From positions 62,001 to 126,000 of the forward strand of contig JAAVZO010000008.1 in the NCBI GenBank assembly GCA_022791685.1: a stretch of DNA of 64,000 nt. Direction: 5' to 3'. Within the stretch, counting starts at the first letter, position 1. The number at the start of each line of letters is the position of its first letter. A program made the position numbers and the translations under genes. The notes below the pieces were generated by a model. That model had not been told where the DNA came from. It searched no databases and saw only the letters and a list, made by a program, of their open reading frames with translations. Below are positions 20,986-31,387 of this stretch, in pieces. Origin of the DNA: Clostridiales bacterium (GTDB lineage: Bacteria; Bacillota; Clostridia; Oscillospirales; CAG-272).

Positions 20986-21843
20986 GTGACTGACGCTGCG
21001 TCTAAAAAAATGAATAATAACGAATCCATGCAAGGATTCAATATGCGCAGCGGACAGCATACAGCGCAGCGCACTACACACCCAGCGTATAAATCTTATT
21101 CATGGAGTACGCTAACACGTCAACAGCCTACTCCGGCTCGCGTACCTCAGGCGAACAGCACACGTCAACGTCCTGCTGATCCAGCGGTCAAGAATATGGC
21201 GGCAGGAGCTGTCCGTACTGGATATGCAGATCCTAACGCTCGTCCTACATTTAATGCCGGAGCTAACCTTGGAAGAAGTGTTGGAGCTGCAAACGGGCGT
21301 ATGAATCCGGCTGCAAGGCCTAAACAGCAGACTCGACCGGCTGCTAAAGCTAATGCTGGTGCAGTAAAGAGCACGGCATCGGCGGCTAAGAAAAAAGTTG
21401 CTGCGATAAAGACAAAATCTATAACAACATTACATACAATTGCCGCTGAGAAGCGATACGCATTCCCAATGGCTATCGTCCTTATAGCAGTTTCGCTGAC
21501 GATATTGGTTCTCGCGATAATAACTACATCTGTACGTATCAATGAGATCACCACCGAAAACGCTGCTCTGAAGCGCGAGTATAATTCGCTTGTAGCAGAT
21601 GAAAATGAGCTGCGTATGCAGCTTGAAGTTCGCGACGATCTCCGTGTAGTTGAGACTATAGCGAAAGAAGAGCTCGGCATGGTAAAGAAGGATCAGGCGC
21701 AGAAGTATTATTTGACAATACACAAAGAAGATAAAATCGAGCTTATCGAGGATGTTGTAGAGCACAAGAGCAGCTTTATTGACGGAATTCTCTCATTCGG
21801 CGGCTCGATTGTTGAACGTATACGTGCATTTTTCGGACTGTAA
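20986..21843 (+). CDS. FtsL-like septum formation protein with long low-complexity N-terminus
   Basis: dcw position between rsmH and PBP; one TM (AIVLIAVSLTILVLAIITTSV) then coiled coil INEITTENAALKREYNSLVADENELRMQLE. GTG start. Confidence 0.75.
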   Translation: MTDAASKKMNNNESMQGFNMRSGQHTAQRTTHPAYKSYSWSTLTRQQPTPARVPQANSTRQRPADPAVKNMAAGAVRTGYADPNARPTFNAGANLGRSVGAANGRMNPAARPKQQTRPAAKANAGAVKSTASAAKKKVAAIKTKSITTLHTIAAEKRYAFPMAIVLIAVSLTILVLAIITTSVRINEITTENAALKREYNSLVADENELRMQLEVRDDLRVVETIAKEELGMVKKDQAQKYYLTIHKEDKIELIEDVVEHKSSFIDGILSFGGSIVERIRAFFGL

Positions 21844-21995
21844 GCTAATAGAATATTATCATAAATAGGATACAGATAAGAGCAGGCAGCGTGAAAGTTG
21901 ATTTTTCGTGTCACGAGGTAAATAACCCGGACAAGGTTTTATGAGGCTTGCTCTTTGATGTTTTAAACCATGAAATAGTTGAAAGGCGGTAGTAA

Positions 21996-24323
21996 ATGGC
22001 TTTCCCTTCACAGCACAGCAAAATGAATGTGCGGGCAATTATATTTGTAGTAGTGATAATACTCTTTTTCTGCGCTCTAATTGGACGATTATTCGTATTG
22101 CAGGTCATTAAATTCGACTATTATCAATCGATAGTAATTGACCAGCTTACCCGCGAAACTAACACAACTCCGAACCGCGGCAAGATTTATGATACTAATA
22201 TGAATCTGCTTGCGACGAATACGACGGTATATCGTGTGTTTATTTCACCATACGATATTGCCGGCGGCAAAGAAGCATTTGCAGATATTGATGATGACGC
22301 TATCGAAGCGGTAATGGCGATGAAGGCTGAGGAAATGCCTCAGAATGAATATGCGATACTTATCGCAAATAAGTGCGCTGAGCTGCTCGGAGTTGACTAT
22401 GACACCGTTATGGAAAAGGCTCAGAAGGTCAGACGGCGTGATGAGACTATAAAAAAGAATGTCGACCCTGAAACTGCTGCTGAGCTGATGAAGTTCGTTC
22501 AGGATAACGGACTTACCAATATGCTCAATTTTTCTGCTGAGCTCAAGCGTTATTACTGCTATAATGAGCTTGCGAGCCATGTACTCGGCTTTACAAACTC
22601 AGACGGCAACGGCGTTTACGGCGTTGAGGCTACATATAACGACTATCTTAAGGGCGTGTCAGGTAAATATATAACTGCACGTGACGCGTTGGGTCACGAT
22701 ATGCCGTTTAAATACGAGAGTTACGTCGGTGCGGAAAATGGTACTAATCTTGTTATTACGATAGACCTGCGCATTCAGTACGAGCTTGAGAATCAATTGA
22801 AGGCGGCGTATGAATCGGCAGCTGCGGGCAATCGTGTCTGCGGACTTGTAATGGACCCTAACACCGGAGCTATACTTGCGATGGCGGTATATCCGAATTA
22901 CGACTGCAATAATCCATATACTCTGGCTGAAGAGTTTATGATAGAGCTTGAATCATGCGAATATGCACCTGAAAGCGATGAGTATGCGCAGCTGAAAAGC
23001 TCGCTTATCTATCAGATGTGGAACAATAAGTGTGTCAGTGAGACATACGAGCCCGGCTCGACATTTAAAATAATAACTGCGTCAGTCGCACTCGAGGAGG
23101 ACGCGGTGAAGGTCGACGATACCTTCTACTGTTCGGGACATTACCGCGGCGAGGGATATTCACAGGCTATCGCCTGCCACAAGCTCGCCGGTCACGGTCG
23201 TGTAACATTTGCACGCGGACTCCAGCAGTCCTGCAACCCAACGTTAATGCAAACGGCAGAGCGCATAGGACTCGAGACCTTCTATAAATATTTCGAAGCG
23301 TTCGGCTATACCTCGCGGACTGGAATAGACCTTCCAGCTGAGGTTTTCGGTATTTACCATCAGCAGAGCGCAATGCACGCGACAGAGCTCGCGGTATATT
23401 CCTTTGGTCAGACCTTCAAAATTACCCCATTGCAGCAGCTTACAGCTATCTGCTCGGTGGCTAACGGCGGATATATTGTAACTCCGCACGTAATGAAGGA
23501 AATGATAGATGACGACGGAAATGTGATAAGCAGCTATGAGCTCGACAACAAACGTCAGATACTCAGCGAAGAGACCTGCACAACGCTTACTCAGATACTT
23601 GCTGAGGGCGTAGCAACTGACGGCGGCGCTAAGAACGCCTACGTCAAAGGTTACAGCGTAGCAGCAAAAACTGGTACGTCGCAGAAGCAGGATAAATACG
23701 ATGAGAATGGCGAACGTCCTTACCGTATCGGTTCGTGCGTAGCATTCGCTCCGGCGGAGGACCCACAGATAGCTGTACTTATAATGGTCGACGAACCGAC
23801 CAGCGGCGTTTCCTACGGCGGTACAGTTGCTGCACCGTTCGTTGCGAAATTCCTCGCCGCAGCGCTTCCATATCTCGGCATTGAGCCGCAGTATACTGAG
23901 TCTGAGCTTGCTAATATGGAAATAAACATAGGCAACCTCGTTGGTATGGATATCGAAGACGCTGGTCTCTATCTCACCAACCGCAAGCTGACATTCCAAA
24001 AGAAAGGTAACGGCAATGTTGTTACCGCACAGATACCGGAAGCTGGAAGCCGTCTGTCGGTCGACAATGGCGTTGTATACCTCTATACTGAGGGTGAGCT
24101 GCCGTCTGATACTGTTACAGTTCCTGACCTCATGGGTAAAAATGCGAATGCCTGCAACCGTCTCATCGTCAACAGCAAGCTTAATATCCGTATTGACGGC
24201 TCGCTGAACTACAGCGAAGGCGATACTGCACAGGTTATCTCGCAGTCGCCGGCCGCCGGAACTCAGGTATCACCGGGTACGGTAATAACTGTTGAATTCA
24301 GACATATGGACGGTACAGACTAA
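21996..24323 (+). CDS. Class B penicillin-binding protein with PASTA domains (SpoVD/FtsI type)
   Basis: EPGSTFKI (SxxK), AAKTGTSQK (KTG), C-terminal PASTA (VTVPDLMGKNANAC...SQSPAAGTQVSPGTVITVEF). Confidence 0.93.
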   Translation: MAFPSQHSKMNVRAIIFVVVIILFFCALIGRLFVLQVIKFDYYQSIVIDQLTRETNTTPNRGKIYDTNMNLLATNTTVYRVFISPYDIAGGKEAFADIDDDAIEAVMAMKAEEMPQNEYAILIANKCAELLGVDYDTVMEKAQKVRRRDETIKKNVDPETAAELMKFVQDNGLTNMLNFSAELKRYYCYNELASHVLGFTNSDGNGVYGVEATYNDYLKGVSGKYITARDALGHDMPFKYESYVGAENGTNLVITIDLRIQYELENQLKAAYESAAAGNRVCGLVMDPNTGAILAMAVYPNYDCNNPYTLAEEFMIELESCEYAPESDEYAQLKSSLIYQMWNNKCVSETYEPGSTFKIITASVALEEDAVKVDDTFYCSGHYRGEGYSQAIACHKLAGHGRVTFARGLQQSCNPTLMQTAERIGLETFYKYFEAFGYTSRTGIDLPAEVFGIYHQQSAMHATELAVYSFGQTFKITPLQQLTAICSVANGGYIVTPHVMKEMIDDDGNVISSYELDNKRQILSEETCTTLTQILAEGVATDGGAKNAYVKGYSVAAKTGTSQKQDKYDENGERPYRIGSCVAFAPAEDPQIAVLIMVDEPTSGVSYGGTVAAPFVAKFLAAALPYLGIEPQYTESELANMEINIGNLVGMDIEDAGLYLTNRKLTFQKKGNGNVVTAQIPEAGSRLSVDNGVVYLYTEGELPSDTVTVPDLMGKNANACNRLIVNSKLNIRIDGSLNYSEGDTAQVISQSPAAGTQVSPGTVITVEFRHMDGTD

Positions 24324-24348
24324 ATATTGGCATAATTATATCCCCGCG

Positions 24349-24398
24349 CGCATAAATATCAATAACAGCAAATTGAAATTATTATTGATATTTATGCG
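24349..24398. repeat. 17-bp perfect inverted repeat in PBP-murE gap
   Basis: CGCATAAATATCAATAA ...16 nt... TTATTGATATTTATGCG. Confidence 0.8.
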
Positions 24399-24414
24399 AA
24401 TGTGAGGGAATAAT

Positions 24415-25947
24415 ATGGCAGGGCTTGCAAGACTTTTAAACGGCACAACAGTTGTTTCGGCAAGGATCTCATCTACGGATTTTGATTACGGTGCGCTTCG
24501 TACCAACTCATTTGACGTTCTTGACGGAGATGTGTTTATCTGTATCAAGGGCGGGAAAAATGACGGACATGATTTTATCTGCATTGCGCATGAGCGCGGC
24601 GCAGGGCTTATTATATGCGAACGCGTGACTGATTATCTCAGTGAGCACACTGAGCTTGACTATGTATTAGTTGAAAACTCACGGCTCGCGGCGGCGAATA
24701 TGTGGAATGAGCTATGCGGACGACCATCTGATAAGCTCACACTTGTAGCAGTAACCGGAACTAACGGTAAAACTTCAACTACCTATTTTCTGCGTGAGAT
24801 ATTCAAGGCGGCGGGATATAAAACGGGTATCGTCGGTACGGTGAAGTGCCTTGTCGGCGATGAGACCGAGATTATATCCGAAGCGCCCGATTCGCACGTC
24901 AATTCGATGACTACGCCCGCGCCTGAACGGCTTTACCCCGAGCTTGCGCATATGGTGGATGAGGGCGTGGAGATAGTCTTTATCGAAGCGTCGTCACACT
25001 CACTTTCTCAGTATCGGCTCGACCCATTGCATTTCGCGGTCGGAATATTCACAAATCTTACGCCTGAGCATCTCGACTATCATGGAACGATGGATGATTA
25101 TTTCAATGCGAAGAAGCGGCTGCTTGACCTTTGCAGAGTGGCGGTCGTAAACGCGGATGACAAGTACTTTTCCTCGCTCATCCCGCTGAAGAGACTTCCA
25201 ATGGTGAGTTACTCGCTGCTTGGTGAGAATGGTACAGAATACGGTGCTGACGCTGACTTCATTGCACGCAATCAATGCTGCATGATAGATGGCGGAATAA
25301 GCTATGATCTATGCGAACAGGGCGGTGATTATCATATAACCTGCCCGATATCCGGTGAATTTACGATAAGCAATACGTTAGCTGCTATAAGCGCTGCACG
25401 GCTCTTTCGTATCAAGCCGGACGTTATCGCGTCTGCGCTTGCAGATTGCCCGCAAGTACCGGGACGAATGGAGCGCGTGGATTCTCCGAAGCCGATAGAT
25501 TTTGAGGTCTACATAGACTATGCACATACTCCAGACGCGCTCGAAAAGGCTATGCTGGCTTTGAAGCCACACAAACGACCGGGTGGTCGACTGTGCGTAT
25601 TATTTGGCTGCGGCGGCGACCGTGACAAGTCCAAGCGCCCATTGATGGGTGCAGCTGCGACAAGCATTGCGGATTTTACGCTGATCACTGGCGACAATAG
25701 CCGGAGTGAGAATCCGCGTTCTATAATATGCGATATTTTGCGCGGCATTGATAAAACAGCTGAATACAAGGTTATCGAGCGCCGCGATGACGCAATAAGA
25801 TACATGATCTCACAGGCTCGTTCTGGTGATGTAATATTGCTTGCTGGAAAGGGGCATGAGGATTACGAGATCGACTCGAACGGCAAGCATCCGTTCTCTG
25901 AGAAGGATATCGTATATAAAGCTATAGAAAATATAAAATTGAAATAA
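24415..25947 (+). CDS. murE: UDP-N-acetylmuramyl-tripeptide synthetase MurE
   Basis: VAVTGTNGKTSTTYFLREI, EASSHSLSQYRL, YAHTPDALEKAM, GCGGDRDKSKRPLMG. Confidence 0.95.
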   Translation: MAGLARLLNGTTVVSARISSTDFDYGALRTNSFDVLDGDVFICIKGGKNDGHDFICIAHERGAGLIICERVTDYLSEHTELDYVLVENSRLAAANMWNELCGRPSDKLTLVAVTGTNGKTSTTYFLREIFKAAGYKTGIVGTVKCLVGDETEIISEAPDSHVNSMTTPAPERLYPELAHMVDEGVEIVFIEASSHSLSQYRLDPLHFAVGIFTNLTPEHLDYHGTMDDYFNAKKRLLDLCRVAVVNADDKYFSSLIPLKRLPMVSYSLLGENGTEYGADADFIARNQCCMIDGGISYDLCEQGGDYHITCPISGEFTISNTLAAISAARLFRIKPDVIASALADCPQVPGRMERVDSPKPIDFEVYIDYAHTPDALEKAMLALKPHKRPGGRLCVLFGCGGDRDKSKRPLMGAAATSIADFTLITGDNSRSENPRSIICDILRGIDKTAEYKVIERRDDAIRYMISQARSGDVILLAGKGHEDYEIDSNGKHPFSEKDIVYKAIENIKLK

Positions 25948-25981
25948 AAATACATTATGTAACAATAAATGGAGATTTAAA

Positions 25982-27415
25982 ATGAGCATCAAGTACAAAA
26001 AGGAAATATTTACCGCTGGTGAGATTGCTCAGATACTCGGTGTCGATAAAAACTGCGGCACCGGTATCAGCTGTATAACTACCGATTCCCGTGAGACCGA
26101 ATCAGGCGCACTGTTTGTCGCTCTCAAGGGTGAGCGCTTTGACGGAAACGACTATATCCCGCAGGCTATCGCGCGCGGTGCGTCGGTCGTTGTCGCTGAG
26201 CGTATGCCTTCTGAGCTTACGGATGATGAGCAGAAGCGTGTATATGTAGTCGATAATTCTGTCGTTGCCTTTGGCAAGATCGCAAAGGCATACAAGAGCC
26301 GTATAAATCCGCGTACTATTGCGGTTACCGGTAGTGTTGGTAAAACTACTACGAAGGAATTTATATATGCTGTATCTGGCGCGCGTTTTGTGACGCACAA
26401 GACAGAGGGAAATTTCAATAATGAGATCGGACTTCCGCTTTCGATATTCAAGATGCCGGAGTCTGCTCAGGTGTCGGTTCTCGAAATGGGTATGAGTCAG
26501 GCTGGCGAAATACATCATCTTACTACCATTGCAAATCCGGATATCGCGGTGATCACCAACATTGGCAACTCACATATCGAGAATCTCGGCTCGCGTGAAA
26601 ATATCTGCAAGGCTAAGCTTGAGATAATCGACGGAATGCCGGACGACGGATGGGTAATTCTCAATGCTGACGAGCCTATGCTTTTTGCTCAGAAAGGAAA
26701 GCTGAAGCAGAATCTTCTGTTTGTCTCACTTTCAAATCCTCAGGCAGACTACCGTGCGCTCAATATCCGTGAATACGAGGACAGCACAGAGTTTGACCTC
26801 GTCGCCAAAAAGCGCGTAGTTACAAATGTGCGTATACCGACTATCGGTCGTCACAATGTATATGACGCGACATACGCGTTTGCTGTCGGTGAACTGCTCG
26901 GCATGAGCGATGAGGAGATCAAGCGCGGACTTATTTCGTTCAGAAATACCGGAATGCGTCAGAATATATATGAGTACGGCGGAATCACGCTTATTGAGGA
27001 CTGCTACAATGCAGGACCTGAATCAATGAAGGCTGCGATCGATGTACTCGCAAAGCTGGCGGACAAGAATAATTGCCAGTCTATCGCAGTACTCGGCGAT
27101 ATGCGTGAGCTCGGCGACTATTCAAAGCAGCTGCATATGGAGATAGGAACGATGGTCGCATCGCGTCATATCTCGCAGCTTCTGACATACGGGCGTGAGG
27201 CGGAGAATATCGCGCTTGGCGCAATAAATCATGCTTTCAAACCAGACAATATCAGCATAAATACCAGTGTCGAGAATCCGGCAGCGTCGGCTCATGCTAT
27301 ATATAAGCTGCTTAACCGTGGAGACGCTGTACTTTTCAAGGCGAGCCGCGCGGTAAGACTTGAGCGCGTCATTGACGAATTGAAGAAGCTTATTGACGCG
27401 AAAGGTATTGAATAG
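25982..27415 (+). CDS. murF: UDP-N-acetylmuramoyl-tripeptide--D-Ala-D-Ala ligase MurF
   Basis: IAVTGSVGKTTTKEFI, EGNFNNEIGLPLS, EMGMSQAGEIHHLT, DCYNAGPESMKAA. Confidence 0.95.
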   Translation: MSIKYKKEIFTAGEIAQILGVDKNCGTGISCITTDSRETESGALFVALKGERFDGNDYIPQAIARGASVVVAERMPSELTDDEQKRVYVVDNSVVAFGKIAKAYKSRINPRTIAVTGSVGKTTTKEFIYAVSGARFVTHKTEGNFNNEIGLPLSIFKMPESAQVSVLEMGMSQAGEIHHLTTIANPDIAVITNIGNSHIENLGSRENICKAKLEIIDGMPDDGWVILNADEPMLFAQKGKLKQNLLFVSLSNPQADYRALNIREYEDSTEFDLVAKKRVVTNVRIPTIGRHNVYDATYAFAVGELLGMSDEEIKRGLISFRNTGMRQNIYEYGGITLIEDCYNAGPESMKAAIDVLAKLADKNNCQSIAVLGDMRELGDYSKQLHMEIGTMVASRHISQLLTYGREAENIALGAINHAFKPDNISINTSVENPAASAHAIYKLLNRGDAVLFKASRAVRLERVIDELKKLIDAKGIE

Positions 27416-27504
27416 TCTTATTCGATAACCTTTTGATCAAATTTTAAAAATGCTGATAAAATCAGCATTTTTAAAAGCGGATATTCGGTTGTCAAACAAG
27501 TCTA
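27413..27504. repeat. R2 interspersed nested-palindrome repeat, copy 2
   Basis: TAGTCTTATTCGATAACC ... GGTTGTCAAACAAGTCTA around TTTAAAAATGCTGAT-aaa-ATCAGCATTTTTAAA; begins at the TAG stop codon of murF. Confidence 0.8.
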
Positions 27505-27534
27505 TTAAGTTATTATTTGGAGAAATCAATTTAT

Positions 27535-28518
27535 ATGATCCAATATTTTATAATCGCACTTATACTGACTTTCGCCCTGACGGCGATAGCGGCTCGTATA
27601 CTCATTCCAAAGCTGAAAAGCATGAAGCTTGGTCAGCAGATACTCGACATCGGTCCGCGTTGGCATAAGAGCAAAGAGGGCACTCCTACAATGGGCGGTC
27701 TCAGCTTTATCGCGGCATCGCTTATTGTGTTCCTGATATTGACGATATACAGCTTTTGTACTGGAGCATTTGAAGGCTTTGAAAAGCTTATAATCGTAAT
27801 GGTGATGGCGACAGCTAATGGAGCTATCGGAATCGTCGATGACCTTACAAAGTTCAAGAATCATCACAATGAAGGTCTCACACCGTCCCAGAAATATCTG
27901 CTTCAGCTCATATGTGCAGGTCTGTTTTTGGCGGCGATGAAGCTCACCGGAAATCTGACGACTGAGCTTTATATCCCATTTGTAGGTGTAAGAGTCGAGC
28001 TTGGCATATTCTATTATCTGCTCTCGATTCTGCTTATTACTGGAGTTATAAACAGCGTCAACCTCACCGACGGTATCGATGGACTCGCAAGCAGCGTAAC
28101 ACTCGCGGTCGGTGCGTTTTTCGCGGTGGCGGCTTTTAGACTCGGACAGCTTCCAACGGCGCTTATGTCGGCGATTACGATAGGCGCTTGCCTTGGTTTC
28201 TTGGTATACAACTTCTACCCGGCACGTGTATTCATGGGCGATACTGGTTCACTGTTCCTTGGTGGACTTGTAATCGGTATGGCATATATGATAGATAATC
28301 CACTGCTTGTTGTGATAATCGGAATCATATACATCTGCGAGGCGCTGTCGGATATCATACAGGTATCATATTACAAGCTCACACACGGTAAGCGCATTTT
28401 CAAGATGGCGCCGATACATCATCACTTTGAAAAGTGCGGATGGAGCGAATTAAAGATCGTCGGTGTATTTTCGCTTGTAACAGTTATCGCAGGAGTTATC
28501 GCGTATTTCGGGCTTTAA
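27535..28518 (+). CDS. mraY: Phospho-N-acetylmuramoyl-pentapeptide transferase MraY
   Basis: GPRWHKSKEGTPTMGGLSF, NLTDGIDGLA, VFMGDTGSLFLGG, MAPIHHHFEKCGWSE. Confidence 0.96.
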   Translation: MIQYFIIALILTFALTAIAARILIPKLKSMKLGQQILDIGPRWHKSKEGTPTMGGLSFIAASLIVFLILTIYSFCTGAFEGFEKLIIVMVMATANGAIGIVDDLTKFKNHHNEGLTPSQKYLLQLICAGLFLAAMKLTGNLTTELYIPFVGVRVELGIFYYLLSILLITGVINSVNLTDGIDGLASSVTLAVGAFFAVAAFRLGQLPTALMSAITIGACLGFLVYNFYPARVFMGDTGSLFLGGLVIGMAYMIDNPLLVVIIGIIYICEALSDIIQVSYYKLTHGKRIFKMAPIHHHFEKCGWSELKIVGVFSLVTVIAGVIAYFGL

Positions 28519-28568
28519 GTTCGGAATGCGGCAGAGTTATTTAAACATTTATTATGGAGGTGGTCGGT

Positions 28569-30149
28569 TTGCAGAACAGCCGAAATGATATGAATGATCG
28601 TTATTCCTACTCAGCGTCAGGTTCGTCGAAAACGAATCGAGTGCAGGGGAATGTGAATCGATCAACGTCGGCGAATCAGGGAGCGGTGCAGCGTCCGCAG
28701 TCTGCGTCAAATCCGACAAGTCCATCGCGACCGACGCATACTTCATCGGGGCAATCCCCGCAGCATATAAACACACCACGCGCGAATACGCAGCCAGCTA
28801 ACACTCGTGGTGCAATAAGCCCACAGAGTACGTCGCAGCGGAGTGCGAATAATTCTCGCACGGCTGTAAAGCGCACGTCGAGTCAAGGTGTTAGCCGCAG
28901 TCAAGCAGTCGGCAGTGTACGCAGCCGCTCAGTTTCGGCTGGTACAACAAAGAAGAAGTCAGCGCTTGATTTCTGGAAACGCACCTTTGCAGTTGACCGT
29001 ACATTGCTTGAACAGCGCGCAATAGTACGTGAGCAGGGAAGCTACGACTATGTATTTTTGATACTTGTACTCGTGCTGCTCGCATTTGGAACGGTCATGG
29101 TTTACTCTGCGAGTTACGCGTATTCGAAGTTCAAATATAACGACAGCTACTACATAATATTCCGTCAGTTCATCTTCATCGTTGTTGGATTTATCGGAAT
29201 GGGCTTTGCGATGTGGTTCAGACCGGAGTGGTACAAGAAATTTGCAGTTCCGATATATATTATCTGCTTTTTGCTGCTATGTGTAGTTCCGATACCGGGT
29301 ATCGGTCGTGCGCACGGTGGTGCGCGTCGTTGGATAAGTCTCGGATTTACTGAAATTCAGCCGTCTGAGTTCATGAAGCTCGGTATAGTTTTAATGCTTG
29401 CTTGGTACTTCGACCGATATTACGAGCGTGTAACAGATTACAAGCATTTCGGACGTTCGACCTTCTTCGGTGTATTTACGCCACTCGCGATAATTGGCGT
29501 TACCTGTATGCTGATAGTTATCGAGAAGCACCTTTCGTGTACGATAATCATGTTCCTAATCGGCGTTACGCTGATGTTCGTCGGCGGCTCGAATGTCAAG
29601 CTGCTTGCCGCGCTCGCCGGAATGGGAGGCGTCGGACTATTGTTGTTCGCGCTGCTTACAGACTACACTAAGCGACGGTTCGACATCTGGATGCACCCGG
29701 AGCACGACCCGCGTGGAGACGGTTATCAGACCTTGCAGGGACTGTACGCGATTGGTTCGGGTGGCTTTTTCGGAGTTGGTATCGGTGAGAGCCGACAGAA
29801 GCATATGTATGTTTCGCAGCCTCAAAATGACTTTATTTTTACGATAGTATGCGAGGAGCTCGGATTCGTTGGCGCGATCGCGGTCGTGCTGCTATTTATA
29901 ATGTTTGCATGGCGCGGATTTATTATTGCGCTGAAAGCACCCGATACATTCTCATCGCTTGTGGTCATAGGAATCGTCAGCAAGGTCGTATTGCAGGCGC
30001 TATTAAATATCGCGGTCGTAACGAACTCGATACCGAACACCGGAATCTCGCTTCCGTTCTTCTCATACGGCGGCTCGTCGCTTTGCATTTTGATGGTCGA
30101 GATGGGAATAATCTTATCTATATCGCGCTTTTCGAAGCAGAAAAAATAG
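28569..30149 (+). CDS. FtsW/RodA/SpoVE-family lipid II polymerase with ~130 aa low-complexity N-terminal extension
   Basis: GGARRWISLGFTEIQPSEFMKLGIV, ISLPFFSYGGSSLCILMVEMGIIL. TTG start after GGAGGTGG RBS. Confidence 0.93.
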   Translation: MQNSRNDMNDRYSYSASGSSKTNRVQGNVNRSTSANQGAVQRPQSASNPTSPSRPTHTSSGQSPQHINTPRANTQPANTRGAISPQSTSQRSANNSRTAVKRTSSQGVSRSQAVGSVRSRSVSAGTTKKKSALDFWKRTFAVDRTLLEQRAIVREQGSYDYVFLILVLVLLAFGTVMVYSASYAYSKFKYNDSYYIIFRQFIFIVVGFIGMGFAMWFRPEWYKKFAVPIYIICFLLLCVVPIPGIGRAHGGARRWISLGFTEIQPSEFMKLGIVLMLAWYFDRYYERVTDYKHFGRSTFFGVFTPLAIIGVTCMLIVIEKHLSCTIIMFLIGVTLMFVGGSNVKLLAALAGMGGVGLLLFALLTDYTKRRFDIWMHPEHDPRGDGYQTLQGLYAIGSGGFFGVGIGESRQKHMYVSQPQNDFIFTIVCEELGFVGAIAVVLLFIMFAWRGFIIALKAPDTFSSLVVIGIVSKVVLQALLNIAVVTNSIPNTGISLPFFSYGGSSLCILMVEMGIILSISRFSKQKK

Positions 30150-30213
30150 CAAAGCGTATCCAATAAAGAAAGGCAGACTTCACAAACGCGAAGTCATAGG
30201 ATCTACACATATA

Positions 30214-31338
30214 ATGAGAGTATTGGTAACCGGCGGCGGTACCGGAGGACACGTTAATCCGGCGCTCGCAATTGCCGGCAATATACGTGACAATCAGCCA
30301 GGTTCGGAGATAGCCTTCGTCGGCACGTCCCATGGAATCGAGAATAAGCTTGTGCCTAAAGAGGGTTACAAACTCTATCATGTCGAGGTACAGGGCTTCA
30401 AACGTAAAATAACGCCTTATAATATAAAATCTGCGTGGCTTGCATTCACGTCGCCGATAAAGGCAAAGAAGCTGTTGCAGGGGTTCAAGCCTGACCTCGT
30501 CGTGGGTACTGGCGGATACGTCTGCTGGCCATTATTAAAGGCGGCTGCCGGGATGAAGATACCGACAGCGATACACGAGTCTAACGCAATTCCGGGAGTA
30601 GCTGTAAAAATGCTTGCACGCTATGTTGACCGCATTTACGTCAACTTTGACGCAACAGCAACGGCGCTTGGGGCTGAGTATGCGAGCAAGGTCAAAAAGG
30701 TTGGAAATCCGATAAAGCCTGAGTTTGCGTCGCTCGATTACGAGAGTGCGCGAAAGCAGCTCGGGATCGATGGAAAATATAAGTACTTCATTCTTTCCTG
30801 CGGCGGAAGCATGGGTGCGGAGAAGGTGAATGATGAAATGCTCGCCTTAATGCGCGACTATACTTCAAAGCATCCTGAGATCCTGCATATCCATGCGTCG
30901 GGAGCTGTTGAGTACGAGGCGGCAAAGGCTAAGTTCCGTGAATATGGGCTTGAGAAATGCAGCAACGTTCAGCTGCTCGAATATATCTATGATATGCCGC
31001 TCAGAATGGCGGCTGCTGATATAGTCGTAAACCGCGCCGGAGCGATGACATTGTCCGAGCTTGCGATACTGAAAAAATGCTGCGTATTGATCCCGTCACC
31101 GCACGTTACTGATAATCATCAGTACAAAAATGCGAAAGTGCTCGCAGACGCGAATGCTGCATTGCTATTTGAAGAGCGCGAGCTTACCGGCGGACAACTC
31201 ACTGACGCGATATCGAAGCTTATCGAGGATAAATCGAAGAGAGCAGAGATGTCGAAAAACATCGCGGGATTTGCACTTCCAAACGCAAATCGTGAGATAT
31301 ATTATGATTTATGTCGGCTTTGCGGACACGAAAATTGA
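30214..31338 (+). CDS. murG: UDP-GlcNAc: lipid I transferase MurG
   Basis: VTGGGTGGHVNPALAIA, PDLVVGTGGYVCWPLL, HESNAIPGVAVKML, VNRAGAMTLSEL. Confidence 0.96.
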   Translation: MRVLVTGGGTGGHVNPALAIAGNIRDNQPGSEIAFVGTSHGIENKLVPKEGYKLYHVEVQGFKRKITPYNIKSAWLAFTSPIKAKKLLQGFKPDLVVGTGGYVCWPLLKAAAGMKIPTAIHESNAIPGVAVKMLARYVDRIYVNFDATATALGAEYASKVKKVGNPIKPEFASLDYESARKQLGIDGKYKYFILSCGGSMGAEKVNDEMLALMRDYTSKHPEILHIHASGAVEYEAAKAKFREYGLEKCSNVQLLEYIYDMPLRMAAADIVVNRAGAMTLSELAILKKCCVLIPSPHVTDNHQYKNAKVLADANAALLFEERELTGGQLTDAISKLIEDKSKRAEMSKNIAGFALPNANREIYYDLCRLCGHEN

Positions 31339-31387
31339 AATTCCAGAAAAAAACTGCAATTTCATGTATAAATAAACACAAATTCAC

